Shown: positions 1-13,015 of the stretch, in pieces
Layout: every line of letters begins with the position of its first letter
Numbering within the stretch: the first letter of the stretch is position 1
Assembly (NCBI GenBank): GCA_002803225.1
Contig: NXFV01001000.1
Coordinates: 17,053 to 81,052, forward strand
DNA from: Gamarada debralockiae
Taxonomy: Eukaryota; Ascomycota; Leotiomycetes; Helotiales; Hyphodiscaceae
Direction: 5' to 3'
Length of the DNA: 64,000 nucleotides
Position numbers and translations under genes: made by a program
Notes under the pieces: model-generated
What the model was told of the DNA's origin: nothing
The model's input: the letters and a program-made list of their open reading frames with translations, nothing else
The model's database searches: none

Positions 1-99
1 ATACTGTGGAAATTACAAGCTGTCTGGCCAATCAGCTGGTCAGGATATGTCTTTTTGGCATTTAATTGGTCAGATCCCGTGGCGTCATTTACCATTTAT

Positions 100-3000
100 T
101 TACACCTGTAAGTTGTAAGCTCGCTTATCACCCCTCCCGCCCGGTCCCAAATGCAGGTCCGGGTTCCTCAACAAGCCCCTCGTCGTAGGCGCAGCGCTCA
201 AAGCCCCTATCCCTGCCATCTTCTCCTTCCTCGAATACGTATCACCGTCAATACTCTTCTCCGTTCCCATCCTACTCAAACTCCTCACACTCCCACTCGT
301 ACTTTTCGCCATCGTAAAGAACCCCTGTCTCAATTCCAACTTCCTATTCCTAATCATCCTCCTCTCACTCTCATCTCTATCCTCCTCACCCTGCTCAAAC
401 AAATGGCAATGCCTCTTTACAGCCTTCCACGCCTCTATGCCCAGCACAAAAATAAAAACTGCGCCGAAAGAGAGACCCCATTCCCAGGTAATCCCGATAT
501 GTTTAAACACCTTAGTGTTGAGACCAGGAATATAGACTGCAGGGAATACGGAAAGAGCCCCGACGACGACTGACCAGAATAGGAATTGGTTCTCGTATAC
601 ATCTTTGAAAAAAGGGAAGCGGGATTCGGATGCCGGGTCTAGACAAAACATGCTGCGGCGGATGGACTTGAATTCCCAAGCTGAAATGAGGATTAGCCAT
701 GTGAGTTCCGCGAAGACGGCTGCTCGAGCGCGGAATACAGGACCGCAGGTATCGCCGTAGCTTCGATTGCAGTCGTGGCCTAGGTTCCCGTCGTTGACGC
801 CGTAGATGATGATTACAAAGGTCATGAGCGTGCATGTTCCCATGAGGATACCGTAGACCAGCATATCGATCATGATTTGGACTGTGAAGACGCCGCGCTT
901 GGTGTCGTGCGGTGGTCTTCTCATTACATCTGAGCTGGCTTTCTCGCGGCCGAGACCGAAAGCAGGGAAAGAGGATGTGAGCATGTTGATCCAGAGGATT
1001 TGCAGCGGGCTCAAAGGGAAGACGGATGCGTTCGTACTATCCTGGAATCCAAGACCGGCGATCAAGAGGATGACTTCGCCGACATTGCAAGAGAGGAGGT
1101 GGAGAACGAATTTCTGGATGTTGTCAAACATCCTGCGGCCTTCGCGGATGGCGGAGACAATGCTGTTAAATTTGTCGTCTGTGAGCACTATCTTTGCTGC
1201 TCCTTTGGCGACGTCGGACCCTGCCATGCCCATTGCAATACCGACATCTGCTGAGCTCAAGCTGGGAGCGTCATTGACTCCGTCGCCCGTCATGGCCATG
1301 AAGAGACCTCGTCGACGAAGGGCTTCGATCATGCGGGTTTTGGTATCTGGTGCACAACGGGCGATTACCAAGGGGAGTTCTGGCATTGCATCGATTTGAG
1401 CGTCGGTCATGCTGTCGAAGTCTGTTGCTTTTTTGACGATTGATGCTGAGACGTCTGCTGGTAAGATGCCAAGGTTGCGAGGGAGAATCCCGATTTCTTT
1501 GGCTATCGCAGTCGCTGTGGCGGGGTGGTCTCCCTGTTTTATGTGTCAGTAGATATTGAAGGAATAATGGGGATGGATACTCACAGTAAGCATGTGGACC
1601 TTGATTCCAGCTTCCGAGCATTCGCGCACTGCTCCCTTGGTTTCGTCTCGGGGTGGATCATAAATCCCAACCAAGCCGACAAGTGTTAGATCTTGCTCGA
1701 CTTCGTTTCTCAACTCATTATCGCCACTTCTCCTGTTCTCGGCACTAAAATGACCATTCCACATTCTGGAAGCGACAGCAAGAACTCGCTGTCCTTGAGC
1801 CGCGAATTCATCCATTTGAGCGATAACCTGCTCCTTCATTTCGTCTGTGGCGGACTCGTTGTTTGGTCCAGTCCCGATAGACGAGCAGAAATCAAGAATT
1901 CGCTCAACAGCTCCTTTGGTGAAGACTATGCTGTTCTTGGTGTCTGGCGAGTTGTAGATGACAGACATTCGTTTGATGCTGCTGTCAAAAGGAAACTCAG
2001 CGACTTGTTTCCATCCTTCAGACTCAAGACGCTTCTTGCCGAAGTCGAATCGGTGTGCAAAGACTTGCAAGGCGATTTCGGTGGGTTCTCCTGTAGTCTG
2101 CCATTTCCTGCTAACTTCCCCTTCAACTGGCTCGCGTTTAACGGTCGCCAAGTTGCACAAGGCTGTTGGCCGTAAGAAGGCTTCAAGTTCTGGCGTGACT
2201 TCGGCTGCTTCCTCCTCCTCCAAGTTTTGTCTGCTCAATCGTTGGTCTTTGGCTGCCTTCTCTGACGGTATGTCGAATTTCAATGCAGCAGCGCTTCGTT
2301 GTTGATCGTAATCGGCATTCTCGTCTTTCCTAGGAGGCTGAGGTGTTGTGATTGGACTTTTGGTGACGGAGCCTTCGGTAGGGTTATTTGGATCCATGGA
2401 GTGCTCGACAGTGTAGATGCCAACTTTTGGTAACCAGACTTTCTTGACGATCATAGCCCCTTGAGTAAGAGTACCAGTTTTATCCGAACATATATTGGTG
2501 ACGCCGCCAAGGGCTTCTAGGGCGGATAGATCTCTGACGACGACATTGGCCTTTCGCATTACCGTCATGCCCACCACCATAGTGATTGTGAGGACACTAT
2601 TCTGAGTTAGCAGGATGATTGACTTGAAAAGGAGTGATACTTACGCTATCAATGATTCCGGGATGATAGCAATACCAGTCGAAATGGCGTAGATTGCCAC
2701 TTCATCGGTGACATTGAAGCGGTTGACGCCGAAGACAATGATTGCAAGCAAGATCGCACTGCCGAAGAGGATGTACGCAACCTTGGAAAGCTTGCGCTGG
2801 AGAGGGGTTCCTTCAGTGAGGCCTAAAAACTTTCCAACAACATCGTATGTTCGCCTGGCGCCGCCCTTGACTGGTTGAGTCTTGCCATATTTCTTGTAGT
2901 TCATGGATCGGCCAGGCTTTCGGTTCTTGTTCGTTGTTGACGCTGCGATCTTGCCAACCTCTGTTTCCATGCCTGTAAAAGTAACGATTCCTCGCCCCCG

Positions 3001-3778
3001 GCCCTTTGTGACAGTTGTTGTGGCATATGCAATGTTAAATCGATCGCCGATTCCAACTTCCGCTTCCGTCTCTGCGAGTTTGCCTTGCGATCCTGGCACC
3101 GTGATGTTGTTGTCGATGATCTTTTCCACTGGTTCGGCCTCGCCCGTCAATGATTTCTCGTCGCAGTTGAGGTTCATGGCTTCGAAAACCCGAACGTCGG
3201 CTGGGACTGTATCACCGGTCTTGAGGATAACGATGTCTCCTGGGACGACTTCCGCGCTGGGAGGCTGTTAGCAATTGGTCAATGAATCCAATCTATGGGT
3301 ATACAAACCTCGGAATGACATCGACCTTTCCGTCTCGTAGTACAGCAGCACTAGGTGATGAAAGTGCTCGTAGTGAGTCCATCTTCTTCTCTGCCCTGAA
3401 TTCTTGAAAAAATCCAATCGAGACATTGAGAACAATGACTGCAGCCAAGACCCCTCCTTCAATATGATCGCCGACTCCGAAACTCAGAGCCATTGCAAAA
3501 ACGAGGACCTATGCCGGGATTAGGAGGAGGAATGGCAGAAATGTTAATTGGCTTACCAAAATCATAGCATTGCTGAGCTGCTTCGTGAGGATCCTGTACC
3601 ACGCGATCCCTCCCCCGCCTACCAATTTGTTAGGTGGGCATTCTCTGCGGAGTTCTGCCACCTTTCTCGCAGTCAATCCAGTTTCAATGTTCGTATCCAG
3701 TTGCTTGGCAACCTCATTGACTGGGAGGAGAAAGGGGTGACGATCGGTCCTTTGAACTTTTTGCGTCTTGACTGCCAT
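100..3778 (-). CDS. ENA1: ENA-type (P-type IID) Na+/K+ efflux ATPase
   Basis: Plasma-membrane or endomembrane pump that exports Na+ or K+ at the cost of ATP. Five exons by eye: 3778-3557, 3508-3309, 3256-2645, 2596-1585 and 1533-100. These sum to 1159 codons plus stop with all phases consistent. Visible P-type ATPase hallmarks are an A-domain LTGEAEP motif near residue 180, IPESL in the M4 helix just before the exon 3/4 junction, the phosphorylation motif SDKTGTLTQG (Asp ~383), the N-domain FTKGA, and the hinge TGDGVNDAP near residue 765. The C-terminal half has several hydrophobic helices followed by a basic cytoplasmic tail. The IPESL variant and overall length fit the fungal ENA subfamily rather than PMR1/PMC1 calcium pumps; this subfamily call rests on motif memory. 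The start ATG at 3778 opens directly onto the N-terminal cation-ATPase domain. No lesions were seen. Confidence 0.93.
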
Positions 3779-5224
3779 CGTGAATTGGTGTTAACGTGAT
3801 ATAAATTGAAAATTGTCCTGTGAACAATGATAAGTGGGTTCTATTCCTAGTCAAGGGAATAGTAGGGAATGGATATTGTTTGCACAATAAGAAAGTGACC
3901 TAGGGAATCCAAGAGGAGAGGGGTGAATAGCACCATATATATACCACAATGGACGGAAAACACGGGTCGGCGCCATGATAACGACAGTCAACAGATCCAC
4001 AACCCAAAGAATGCCAAGACAAGGATGTGTATCTACCAATGATGTATAGAAAGTTGAGGTTCTCCAAGAAAGCTAAGCCTTGGTATGCTGTCAGAACCAA
4101 ACGTGTGGGTGACACTAGAAGCCTCTAGTCGCTTTAGGCGGGCGGAAGTCGTGGCGGAGCTCCGATAAGACCTTGGCATTTGAGGTAAAGGAGGAACCTA
4201 GGAATTTAGTGCATGGTGGAGTGTGGCAAAGGGGAAAGGTGGACAAGAATTCCAGGTTGAAGTGACGTTATTGGCGGTGGTGGAAATCCTAGAAGGGTCA
4301 TGTGACGATTAGCACCTTGGGCCTAAGTCTTGGCGTTCTTGTCTTCTTGGCGGTCGGCCGACTTCGTCGGACTTTTCTTTGAATGGTCGGGTGACATTAT
4401 CCCGCATGTGAAGAGCAGTCTGGGGACGATAAGAAACTTATCTGAGTTCGAGGCTTTCGTGTCCGTTGGATGGTTAGATCACGTGATGCATACACCAGAA
4501 TGACAAGCTGACGAGATTAAGATCCTCCTTCATTCAAGTGTGATTGATGTATTCCCCTTCCATGTCTCGATACTTGCAAGAGGCCCAGGCATCCAGCTAG
4601 CATCATTCTCGATGACTGTCGCGATCCCCAGCGACAATTCCAACAAACACGGACCATGATGGAAATCTCGACACTTTCGACAGACATCTGGACGAATCGA
4701 CCGTTTCGACCTATTTTCTCCCTTCTTTCCGCGTGTGTGGACTAAGGAGAGATGCAAGCCGAGCTCTCAGAGCTTCTGAACTCGGCCTTGACGCGTCTCG
4801 TATCGTCAAAGGAGCTTTCCTTGTCTCGAATCACTTGATATGAGAAACTTCCCATTCCAAGTATCACGAGAATCTTCGAGGAGAGATATGTCCTCTCAGT
4901 CATCTTCGTGGACATGAAGAGAGCCAAGATTTGGAATTCACCAAGACACGTTCGAGGAAGAACGAAAGCAAAACACGAAACGAGTTCACAACCCCCTGGT
5001 CTAGTCCCAAGCACCCCTTATCGATAAGGTATTGCGCTCTCTGGGATCAGCTTATTTGAATCGGTGACGACACATCCCCACCAGCTCTGAACCAGTAAGG
5101 AAGCTCACATTACCACACTCCAACCCATCAATCAATCAAAGACTCCGTCGCCTCGCCCCATTGACCATTTGCCTGTACCTTCCGTACCCCCATCGTTGTC
5201 TGTTGTTTCCATCCATAAAAATAC
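3779..5224. other. Divergent intergenic region between ENA and AIFM3-like genes
   Basis: About 1.45 kb shared upstream region of two divergently transcribed genes. I see no convincing coding exon; the short open frames have no recognisable protein pattern. It includes a TA-rich stretch near 3938 and a perfect GATA palindrome near 5016, listed separately. Confidence 0.6.
5016..5029. promoter_or_regulatory. Perfect 14-bp palindrome with two inverted GATA cores
   Basis: CCTTATCGATAAGG is self-complementary over 14 bp and places two GATA cores head to head (TTATC and GATAA). It lies about 195 bp upstream of the AIFM3-like ATG. Fungal GATA factors (nitrogen AreA/NIT2 type, siderophore repressors) bind such cores. 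A regulatory role here is inference only. Confidence 0.3.
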
Positions 5225-7119
5225 ATGACCTCTCCACAATCTTTACTCAGGTTTACAAACACCTTTGTGCTGCCATCATCCCTTCTACTGCGCGGTTTCA
5301 CAAACTACCCCGCACATCGTCTTAATTTCAAATCACGAATTGAAGTTCCGAGGCCGCTTTCTACGACGTCACGAATCATGGCTCAAGAATATAAATTGAA
5401 GGGCCTCACCAACCTCGATCTCAAGCCCGGTGAGAAACGCGAGGTTGAAGTCGAGGGCATTGAGGAGGGGAAGGTCCTGCTGTGTAATGTGGGAGGTAAA
5501 GTCACGGCGCTGGGTGCGAAGTGCACGCATTATGGAGCCCCGCTTATGAAGGGTGTTTTGACTGGTGATGGGAGGATTACTTGTCCTTGGCATGGAGGTA
5601 TGTTCCTTCATTTCCCCCATCAATCTGAATTGGATTGTTTGAACTGGGACGAATTGGATTGGGTTGCTAATGATTCATTTAAATAGCTTGCTTCAATGCA
5701 TCCAACGGCGATATCGAAAACGCCCCCGCAATCGACTCCCTCCCCTCCTTCGCCCTCTCCGAGAAAAACGGCTCCGTCTACGTTACAGGCGAGCAGGCAA
5801 ATATCAAAGGGAGTCGTCGAAAGCCCAATATCAAGATCAAAGGCGGTGTCAGCGGATCTGAGAAGGTTGTTATTGTGGGTGGAGGAAGTGGTGCATTGGG
5901 TACACTTGAAGCGTTGAGAGAGAACGGTTTCAATGGCTCGATCACTATGATTGGGAATGAAGGATACCTGCCCATTGATCGGACGAAGTTGAGCAAGGCA
6001 TTGATTGATGACGCTTCGAAGATTGCGTGGAGGGATGATGCTTGGTTTAAGGAGGGGGATGTTGCTACTGTTAATGATGAGGTAACGGGTGTGGATTTTG
6101 AGAGTAAGAAGGTCTCGACGAAGGGAGGTAGCTCATACCCCTACACGAAGTTGGTTTTGGCTACGGGAGGTACTCCCAAGAGCTTGCCTTTGCCTGGATT
6201 TAAGGAGCTCAGCAATATCTTCTTGCTCAGAACCGTGCCTCACGTCAAGGCTATCCTTGGTGCGATCGGAGACAAAAACAAGAAGATTGTTATCATTGGC
6301 AGCTCATTCATCGGTATGGAAGTGGCTAACGCTGTGTCTAAGGAGAATGACGTTACAGTCGTTGGTATGGAAAAGGCACCATTAGAGCGTGTCATGGGCG
6401 AGGAGGTTGGCAAGATCTTCCAAAGGATGCTCGAAAAGAACGGCGTAAAGTTCAAGTTGAGCGCAGGTGTCGAGAAGGCATCTCCATCCAAAACTGATTC
6501 GTCAAAGGTTGGCTCGATCGAATTGAAGGACGGCACTAGCCTGCCAGCAGACCTAGTCATCCTCGGAACAGGTGTTGGACCAGCCACTCTCTTCCTGAAA
6601 GACAACAAAGCTATCGAGCTCCAAAAAGACGGCTCACTGAAGACTGATGAGCACTTCGCTGTCTCCGGACTCAAGGATGTTTATGCCATCGGTGACATTG
6701 CGACATACCCTTATCACGGTCCAGGAGGAAATGGCTCACTGACACGCATCGAGCACTGGAACGTCGCACAAAACGCCGGGCGGAGCGTAGCAGCCAATAT
6801 CATCGACGCCTCCGCAGCACCCAAGCCATTCATCCCGATCTTCTGGTCAGCGTTAGGAGCACAGCTTCGTTACTGCGGCGGTACGCCGAACGGGTGGGAC
6901 GATCTGGTGTTGAAGGGCCAACCTGAGGAGGGTAAGTTCGTGGCGTATTACACGAAGGGCGAGACGGTCGTCGCGGTGGCTAGTATGCAGATTGATCCTG
7001 TGATGTCACAGGCTTCCGAATTGATGCGTAGAGGCAAGATGCCGAGTAAGAGTGAGTTGCAGAAGGGGGATGCGACAAGTATCTTGGAGATTAGTGTGCC
7101 TGCTCAGGTGAAAATCTGA
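5225..7119 (+). CDS. AIFM3-like Rieske [2Fe-2S] plus FAD/NAD oxidoreductase
   Basis: Two exons, 5225-5597 and 5687-7119, give 601 codons plus stop, close to the ~605 aa of animal AIFM3. Residues 1-50 are rich in Arg, Ser, Thr and Leu without acids at the start, consistent with a mitochondrial presequence; a second Met at 5378 would give a shorter form without it. The Rieske cluster ligands are visible as KCTHYGAP (Cys100, His102) and CPWHG (Cys120, His123), completed across the intron to give CPWHGACF. Then come an FAD dinucleotide motif VIVGGGSGALG near residue 185, an ATGG motif, a second NAD(P)H dinucleotide fold IVIIGSSFIG near residue 325, and a GDIA FAD-binding motif. The predicted role is NAD(P)H-dependent electron transfer, probably mitochondrial; the substrate is unknown. 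The family is common in ascomycetes. Confidence 0.9.
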
Positions 7120-7838
7120 GGAGTAGAAATGATAGGAATGGCGTACATGACAGATTACTGGTAGTAAGCAATAAACGTGAAGATGAAGTTTTGATGATGC
7201 TGTGATACAGATCTTGCGCTGCAGATTCGTTTTTATTTATTTAAAAAAAAAAAAAAATTTTGAAGGTCGCGGACCGCTGCAGAACACGTCAAGCTCCTGG
7301 ATTCGAGACCAGCAGGTGCTCAGCCTGTGAAATATGCGCCACTTGACTTCACACCTCACTTCCATCCTCTTCCCTAGCCAAGTGATTCACAACTTGCAGG
7401 ATGCACTTAATCACGAATGCGCGTTGAAAATCTCGAACGCGACCAGTTCGTGTCAAGTTGGATATCGGATGGGTTGTGAAATTCGAAAGGCTGGGAAGTA
7501 TCCTGCATCATGACGACGTTTCAGGGCATCCAATAGGGTGCTGCAAGCCAATCAGCAGCAGCACGTTCCTGCCAAGCCTTCTTTTGAGTCAAACCTGTTC
7601 AGCTGCTTTGTTGGCCTGTGGCTCGGCCCGCCAGAACTGGAACTATACATCGTGACCTCGTTGCAACCTCGCTTTCTCCCCACATCGCGTCACCATCTCA
7701 TTTCCGATTTTTCACAAACACAAAACACAACATACGACCTTATTATTGAGTCGGTCGGTCGGGTCGCAAGCATGATACAGGTACAGCGCGACACGACATC
7801 CGCATTTGCGCTTCTGTGACGACGACTGGGATCGCGAG
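7120..7838. other. Intergenic region with A/T homopolymer tract
   Basis: Terminator side of the AIFM3-like gene and 5' region of the coiled-coil gene. A run of about 15 A residues followed by Ts lies near 7242-7260. A GATTCGAGACC box near 7301 resembles a tRNA B box, but no A box or cloverleaf goes with it. No gene seen. Confidence 0.6.
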
Positions 7839-10279
7839 ATGGCGGGAGTAGAGGAAGATGGAAGCCTCGAGGCACTGATGGCGCGCATTCCAGCCCATCA
7901 CCCTACGACAACGCCGAGCAGCGAGGTGGTGAAGTGTTGTTGTGGGCGCACAGATTGCGCATTCCTGAAACATAACTGTAGTGCGCTGGACGACTTAGAG
8001 AAGGAGGTTAGGACCGCGGCTCAACTTGGTCAGGTACGTGCTTTTCTCGTCCTACAAAGTCTATGTAGTCTTGCGAGATGTGGGAATTTATGGTTGTTCA
8101 GGATTTTCTGGGGATTTGAGAAGGTTTGGGAGTGAACTTATATTGGATGTGTTGGCATCGCTTGGGAGTTTGGGGATTTTTGGGAAGGACTTTTGTTTCG
8201 AGAGAAGAGGAACAGAAAATGGAGAAAGGACCAGACAGGACAAGTCAAGGACTAACGTTCTCTCTACAGGCCCTGCTCGTCAGACATGAGGCCTACATGG
8301 TTGACGCCGAACGCGACAGGCTGGAGATGAGTGCTAAGATCTCGAAACTCGAAAGTGACAAACGGGAACTGGAGGTCGAGAACGCGAAGACGATCGAGGA
8401 GAACCGGGGATTGTTGAATCAACTCGAGGAACAGAATGGCACTGTATCTGAATCCGAGGCGCATATCAAGGCGCTGGAAGCTACGCTGCAGTCGACACAT
8501 CAGGAGTTGAGGAGGCTTGAAGGGTTGGCAGCGAGAACACATGATTTGGAGGTCCAGCTTGCGGCGTTGGAGCAGGAGCAGGAGATGCTGCAACAGACGA
8601 TTGTGACGACGCAAGCACAGGAGCGGTCGGCGATACAGCGGTGGAGGAAGGCGGAGAGGGGACTGCAGGACTTGCAGGATCAGTTAGAGCGGATCGAGCG
8701 GGAGGCTAGGGAGGAGAGGGAACGACATGTTGAGGTTCTGGGGAGGATGGAAAGACAGCGTGCCGTTGAGAGGGAGTTGGATACTGCTGCTGGAAGGTTG
8801 AAGGGAGCTGCGGCAGCTACAACCGGAAATGGGAAGAATGGCAGTAATGTCGTGTCGCATTTCGTCAAGGATATTCTACAGGATAATGCGAATCTGCAGT
8901 TGGGAATTGTGGAGTTGAGGGAGATGTTAATGAATTCGAACGATGAAGTTCAGGCTTTGAGGGAGCAGTTGCTGATGCATCAGCCGATGCAGGACGACAG
9001 ACGAGACAGCAGCGGACCACCTACTTTGAGGGCAGAGTTGGCTCCAAAGGAGGAACCGGAACCACAGATCATATCGCAAGCGCTGCATATTCATCACCAC
9101 TATCATGCACCGAAGAAAGAGGAGATCCGTCGACCAAAGAAGAAGCGTACATCGATCAATACGTCACTCTTCACACCCCCCAAGAATTTCCACGCCCCAA
9201 AGACCGCCGGCAGGAATCAGGAGACAGCTAGCACAATTCTCTCCCAAACATCTGTCACAGTCCCTACCCCCATCACGCCAAACAACAGGTGGTCCATGCA
9301 ATCCGGTCAAATGTCAGACTTTGCACCCTCATCCGTCCCAAGCTCTCCCCAATCAATGTATCGAAACAGCACCTTATTCGACCGAGGCTTCGACATCGAC
9401 TCATCACGACCCACCTCCCCTGGATCAAGCATCGATCCAGTGTCACCACAATTCCAACCCTACCACCGAAAACGTGGCTCTGAAGTATCAGCTCGCAGCT
9501 TCGCGGCACCGATGAACTTCCAGCCACACAACGTAATACTCGAAGAAGGCAACGACGTCGAGGAAATCCAGGACTTGCAGACGCCTAGCATGCCTTCACT
9601 GGAGGATGACATGAGTCCTTCCGATACTTCTCACGACTCCGTGTTTGTAATGACCGAAGATTGGCAGCCAACTCTCCGCCGCTCCACGTCACATGAGTCT
9701 ATCCTGTCTGTTGGCGGGCTGGATATACATACACTTAAATCTAGGCCTTCCCAATTGACGATCACTGGAAGTGGAGCAATGCTACGCCGGCCCAGTAGGC
9801 TGGGTACACCAACTTCCATCATGCCCATCGACACTCTGACCAGTTCCTCTATGATCACAGCACGACCGACACTATCCCGCCAAGGCCATGACAGCACAAT
9901 GTACCTACGCTCTAGCATGGGCGCCACCTCCTCCAATGGCGATGCACGCTCTATCAACTCTTCAAACTCTGGTGAGGGCACCGGTCTCGGCAAGAAAGTT
10001 GGAGGCTGGGTCTTCGGTCGATGGGGAGTCAGCCCCGCGAAATCATCCGGGGATCTTCGAAAAGCAGCACAAAGCCAACAGCAGCAGAAGAGGGTAGTGA
10101 GCACACCTGTCCCTCCTGTCGATCCATTACATGCGTTTATGGGACGCTCGCCGGGTGTTAATCAAAGAGGTCCTATTCCAGGCTTCGTGAAAAAAGAGAA
10201 GGCACCTAGTCAAGTTAGGCCGGTCGGCGTTGATTGTGATGCGCTAAGAGAGGTATTGATGGAGGGTGGCATGCCTTGA
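7839..10279 (+). CDS. Fungal coiled-coil protein with N-terminal Cys cluster
   Basis: Two exons, 7839-8033 and 8270-10279, are joined across a 236-nt intron (GTACGT...TACAG) to give 734 residues. I do not recognise a named orthologue. Residues ~30-46 hold a compact cluster (KCCCGRTDCAFLKHNC) with five Cys and a His that could bind metal. Residues ~65-270 are a long heptad-rich coiled coil dominated by Glu, Arg, Gln and Leu. A conserved-looking block around VVSHFVKDILQDNANLQLG follows, then a long Ser/Thr/Pro-rich disordered tail and a small GGWVFGRWG motif. This layout suggests a cytoskeletal or scaffold protein, which is inference from architecture only. The start ATG at 7839 is chosen because the frame upstream offers no other ATG. 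Confidence 0.8.
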
Positions 10280-11044
10280 TGCGATATTATGAAGCATGGT
10301 TGGTACATATGCATACAGACAGAGACACTCTTTATTTAGATTTCATTTGCGGTTTTCCTTTATATTGAGATTGGGATATAGCGTCAAGGAGCACAGAGCA
10401 TTTGCACTGGATTGGCATGGATGGATCGGATACCCCTGAGTTATAGATGCAGATGCAGATTGAACATCAGACAGAATAAATAATATAATGATTGATAGTA
10501 GTTCCGCGGAACATATGAGAGTGCATTGTGTCTAGTCTTTCAAGTGCGGAATAGTCACTTTCACCCAATCACGATATCAGGTGGCAATGCTATCCCCTCT
10601 TTACGCAAGTGCGAGACTGTATTTCGTCAAAGGCTCAGTGTACATCCTTCATCTCGAACGCAATGCCTTGGATCCTGCACTTCAGCACTCCACTGGCACG
10701 TCATGCGGGATGATACCCTGCAAACAATCATCCCACTCCCCGCCAGGTAACCGTCGCAAATTGTAAGTGGCAGATCAGCTTTGGACTACTCAGATAGAAA
10801 ATCAAGTAACTGAGCCGGTGTTCGAAAATTTGGTTTTCGGGGTGTGGTCAAGTGTGATCATGCGATTCTCGCCACACAATAGTTGCCGTCCAAAGCAGAA
10901 AGCCTGACGAACCAGTCATTTGAGCCACAGCCTCAGCTTCACTCAGCCTTAAATCGCTCTGCGGCCCTATCCGTTTCTCTCCTCAATGGCATATCCATCA
11001 AGAATCTGTATCGTGACATTGATTTTTGGAAATAATCATACACG
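10280..11044. other. Intergenic region
   Basis: 3' flank of the coiled-coil gene and 5' flank of the HET relic. A few short open frames are present but none shows a protein pattern I recognise. Confidence 0.5.
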
Positions 11045-13015
11045 ATGGAGTATCGCCCTTTGAGCTCGGAGAACCACGAGATACGTCTTTTGACGTTGAT
11101 TGGGGGCACGCACTCGGCATTCGTCACCTCCGAATTGAAATATTATTCCCTCATTGACCACCCTCCATACACTGCCCTCTCATATTGTTGAGGTAATCCA
11201 GATATCACGAAAGCTATCATTGTCAATGGGGTTAAATTTCAAGCCACCATTCACTCGAGGCTGCCTTGCGACAACTTCAAGCTGATGGCTATACTAGAAT
11301 GTGGGTGGACGCAATATGTATTAACCAGAACGATCGCGAAGAGCGAAGTCGCCAGGTTCTTCGTATGAGGAGAATCTACATTGAAGCCAGCATGGTCGTG
11401 GTTTGGCTTGATATCGAGACAGCAACCAGCAAAGCGACGCTGAATTATATCGAGGTTCTGACGCAAGGGAAGGCGCTTTGAAGACGCTGCAAGAGAAAGG
11501 AGGCGAAGACCAATCTGAGGGAGTGAAAAAGACAAGGGCAATGATGGTTCTAGCGCTTCAGAAGTTTTTCGACAGATTTATGTACGAACCATCGGAACAA
11601 TTCATGGATACGCTCGTGGAAAATCTCACCACCTTTGAAGATGAGGGGTCAAGAGAATGATTCATGGAATTCTTCAAGCGTCCTTATTGGAGCAGTTTGG
11701 ATCATCCAGGAGATAATTGCGGCGTCCAAGGTGGTGGCCTACTGTGGAGCAAGCTCTACCAAGCTGGAAAATATCAATATGGTCTTGAAACGAACTGCCG
11801 AAGGAAAGGAGTTTCTTAGAACAGGCCAGGTCCCGAATCTCGAGGCTCTCCGAAAGTCCCAATTCTCTGGAAAGGCGAGTCCTCTGATGAAATTGCTGGT
11901 GAGCAGTCGACCATCACTGGCAACAGACTCAAGGAGATAAAGTTTACGCAATGTTGGGCCTTGCGTCTGACGGCGAAAAGCTTATTCCGTTGCCCAACTA
12001 CAAGCAGCCGCTGGATTTTGTTCTTGAGGATATGACTCGATCCATTTTGTCCATCCAGAGATACCCAAATATATTGTTCTTCCGCTCTCCGGATCGTGCG
12101 CCAACCGGCCGCCTACCATTGTGGATTCCCGACTGGGCTGATCTATCTCGCATTTACAGGCCCTGGCATTCGTCACTTGCTGGTCCGGAAGGTGATGCTG
12201 GATATATTGGAGAAATGGTCAACAATCTCCACCATCTTCTTGCTCCTTTAGCAGATGGATGACCAATATAACAAAGTCGCCCATAGGGTTCCGTGGACGA
12301 ATTCTGGAAATGAGGGGAAGAATTAATGATGACGTTGATGGCATATCAACTCAGATGAACGATGAGAAGCCCATGACTCAGGTCGAGAAGAGCCGTCGAA
12401 GGATGCTTCAGCCTTTCGAGAAAGAACGTTATTATGGTCAATGACGATGAAATGGCCTGGGCAATTGCAAAATACCTGAGTATGGATGGAATAGATTTTG
12501 GCGCCGATATGGGATCTGGAAAGAGCAGTGGCTATTACATTACGGCATTTTCCGGCTTCCTAGAAGAAAGGTTCGAGAATACTTAGAAAAGTCAAACCCC
12601 AATGTCCTAGAATGGTTGACTGAAAACGCCCAATTTTCGATTGACGGGCAAAGCTTTTGGGATTGGATGGGCGCCGCAAAAAATTATCCCAACGAAGGGC
12701 ACAGAGGATTCCTTCAATTACTCCCCAACCAGCAGGCGAGTCAAGCATTACCTCCAGAGAGTCACTCAAGTGTTGGGATGCGGCATGAGACTTGCAAGTA
12801 CAAGCCGGTCGAGTTGGCATGCTGCATCCCCAAGAGCAAAGAGGCGATGGCACGCTTTAGGCTGCGGGATGCCTATAATTTTTCGAAAGAGTGGTTCGAG
12901 AGGGCCGTATCAGATACTCGGTGAAGCTTACCTGCATCCGATAAAGAGGTTTCTCCCTGAATACCTAGCAGAGAACTTAGGTCTGAACGATATGGTTGAT
13001 TTTCAAATTCAATAA
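11045..13015 (+). pseudogene. HET-domain (heterokaryon incompatibility) gene, heavily disrupted
   Basis: The conserved HET series can be followed through all three frames. It runs from YRPLSSENHEIRLLTL near 11050, through TALSYC-stop-GN near 11175 (the usual Trp of the ALSYxWG motif is TGA at 11189-11191), and on to EAALRQLQ then MWVDAICINQND from 11255 after a frame change. IYIEASMVVVWLD follows near 11380, FFKRPYW near 11675, WIIQEIIAASKVV near 11700 after another shift, and DKVYAMLGLASDG near 11940 after another. A degenerate tail contains YQILGEAYLH near 12915. HET proteins trigger cell death on hyphal fusion between unlike strains. At least three frameshifts and several stops make expression as a full protein implausible. 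Decay is old enough to affect the whole length, yet motifs remain readable. Confidence 0.85.

Noticed and set aside
4742..5014. 90-codon minus-strand frame in the ENA/AIFM3-like spacer
   Set aside because: No domain and it overlaps a promoter-like region; no support.
7285..7320. B-box-like GATTCGAGACC suggesting a tRNA
   Set aside because: No matching A box and no cloverleaf could be drawn.
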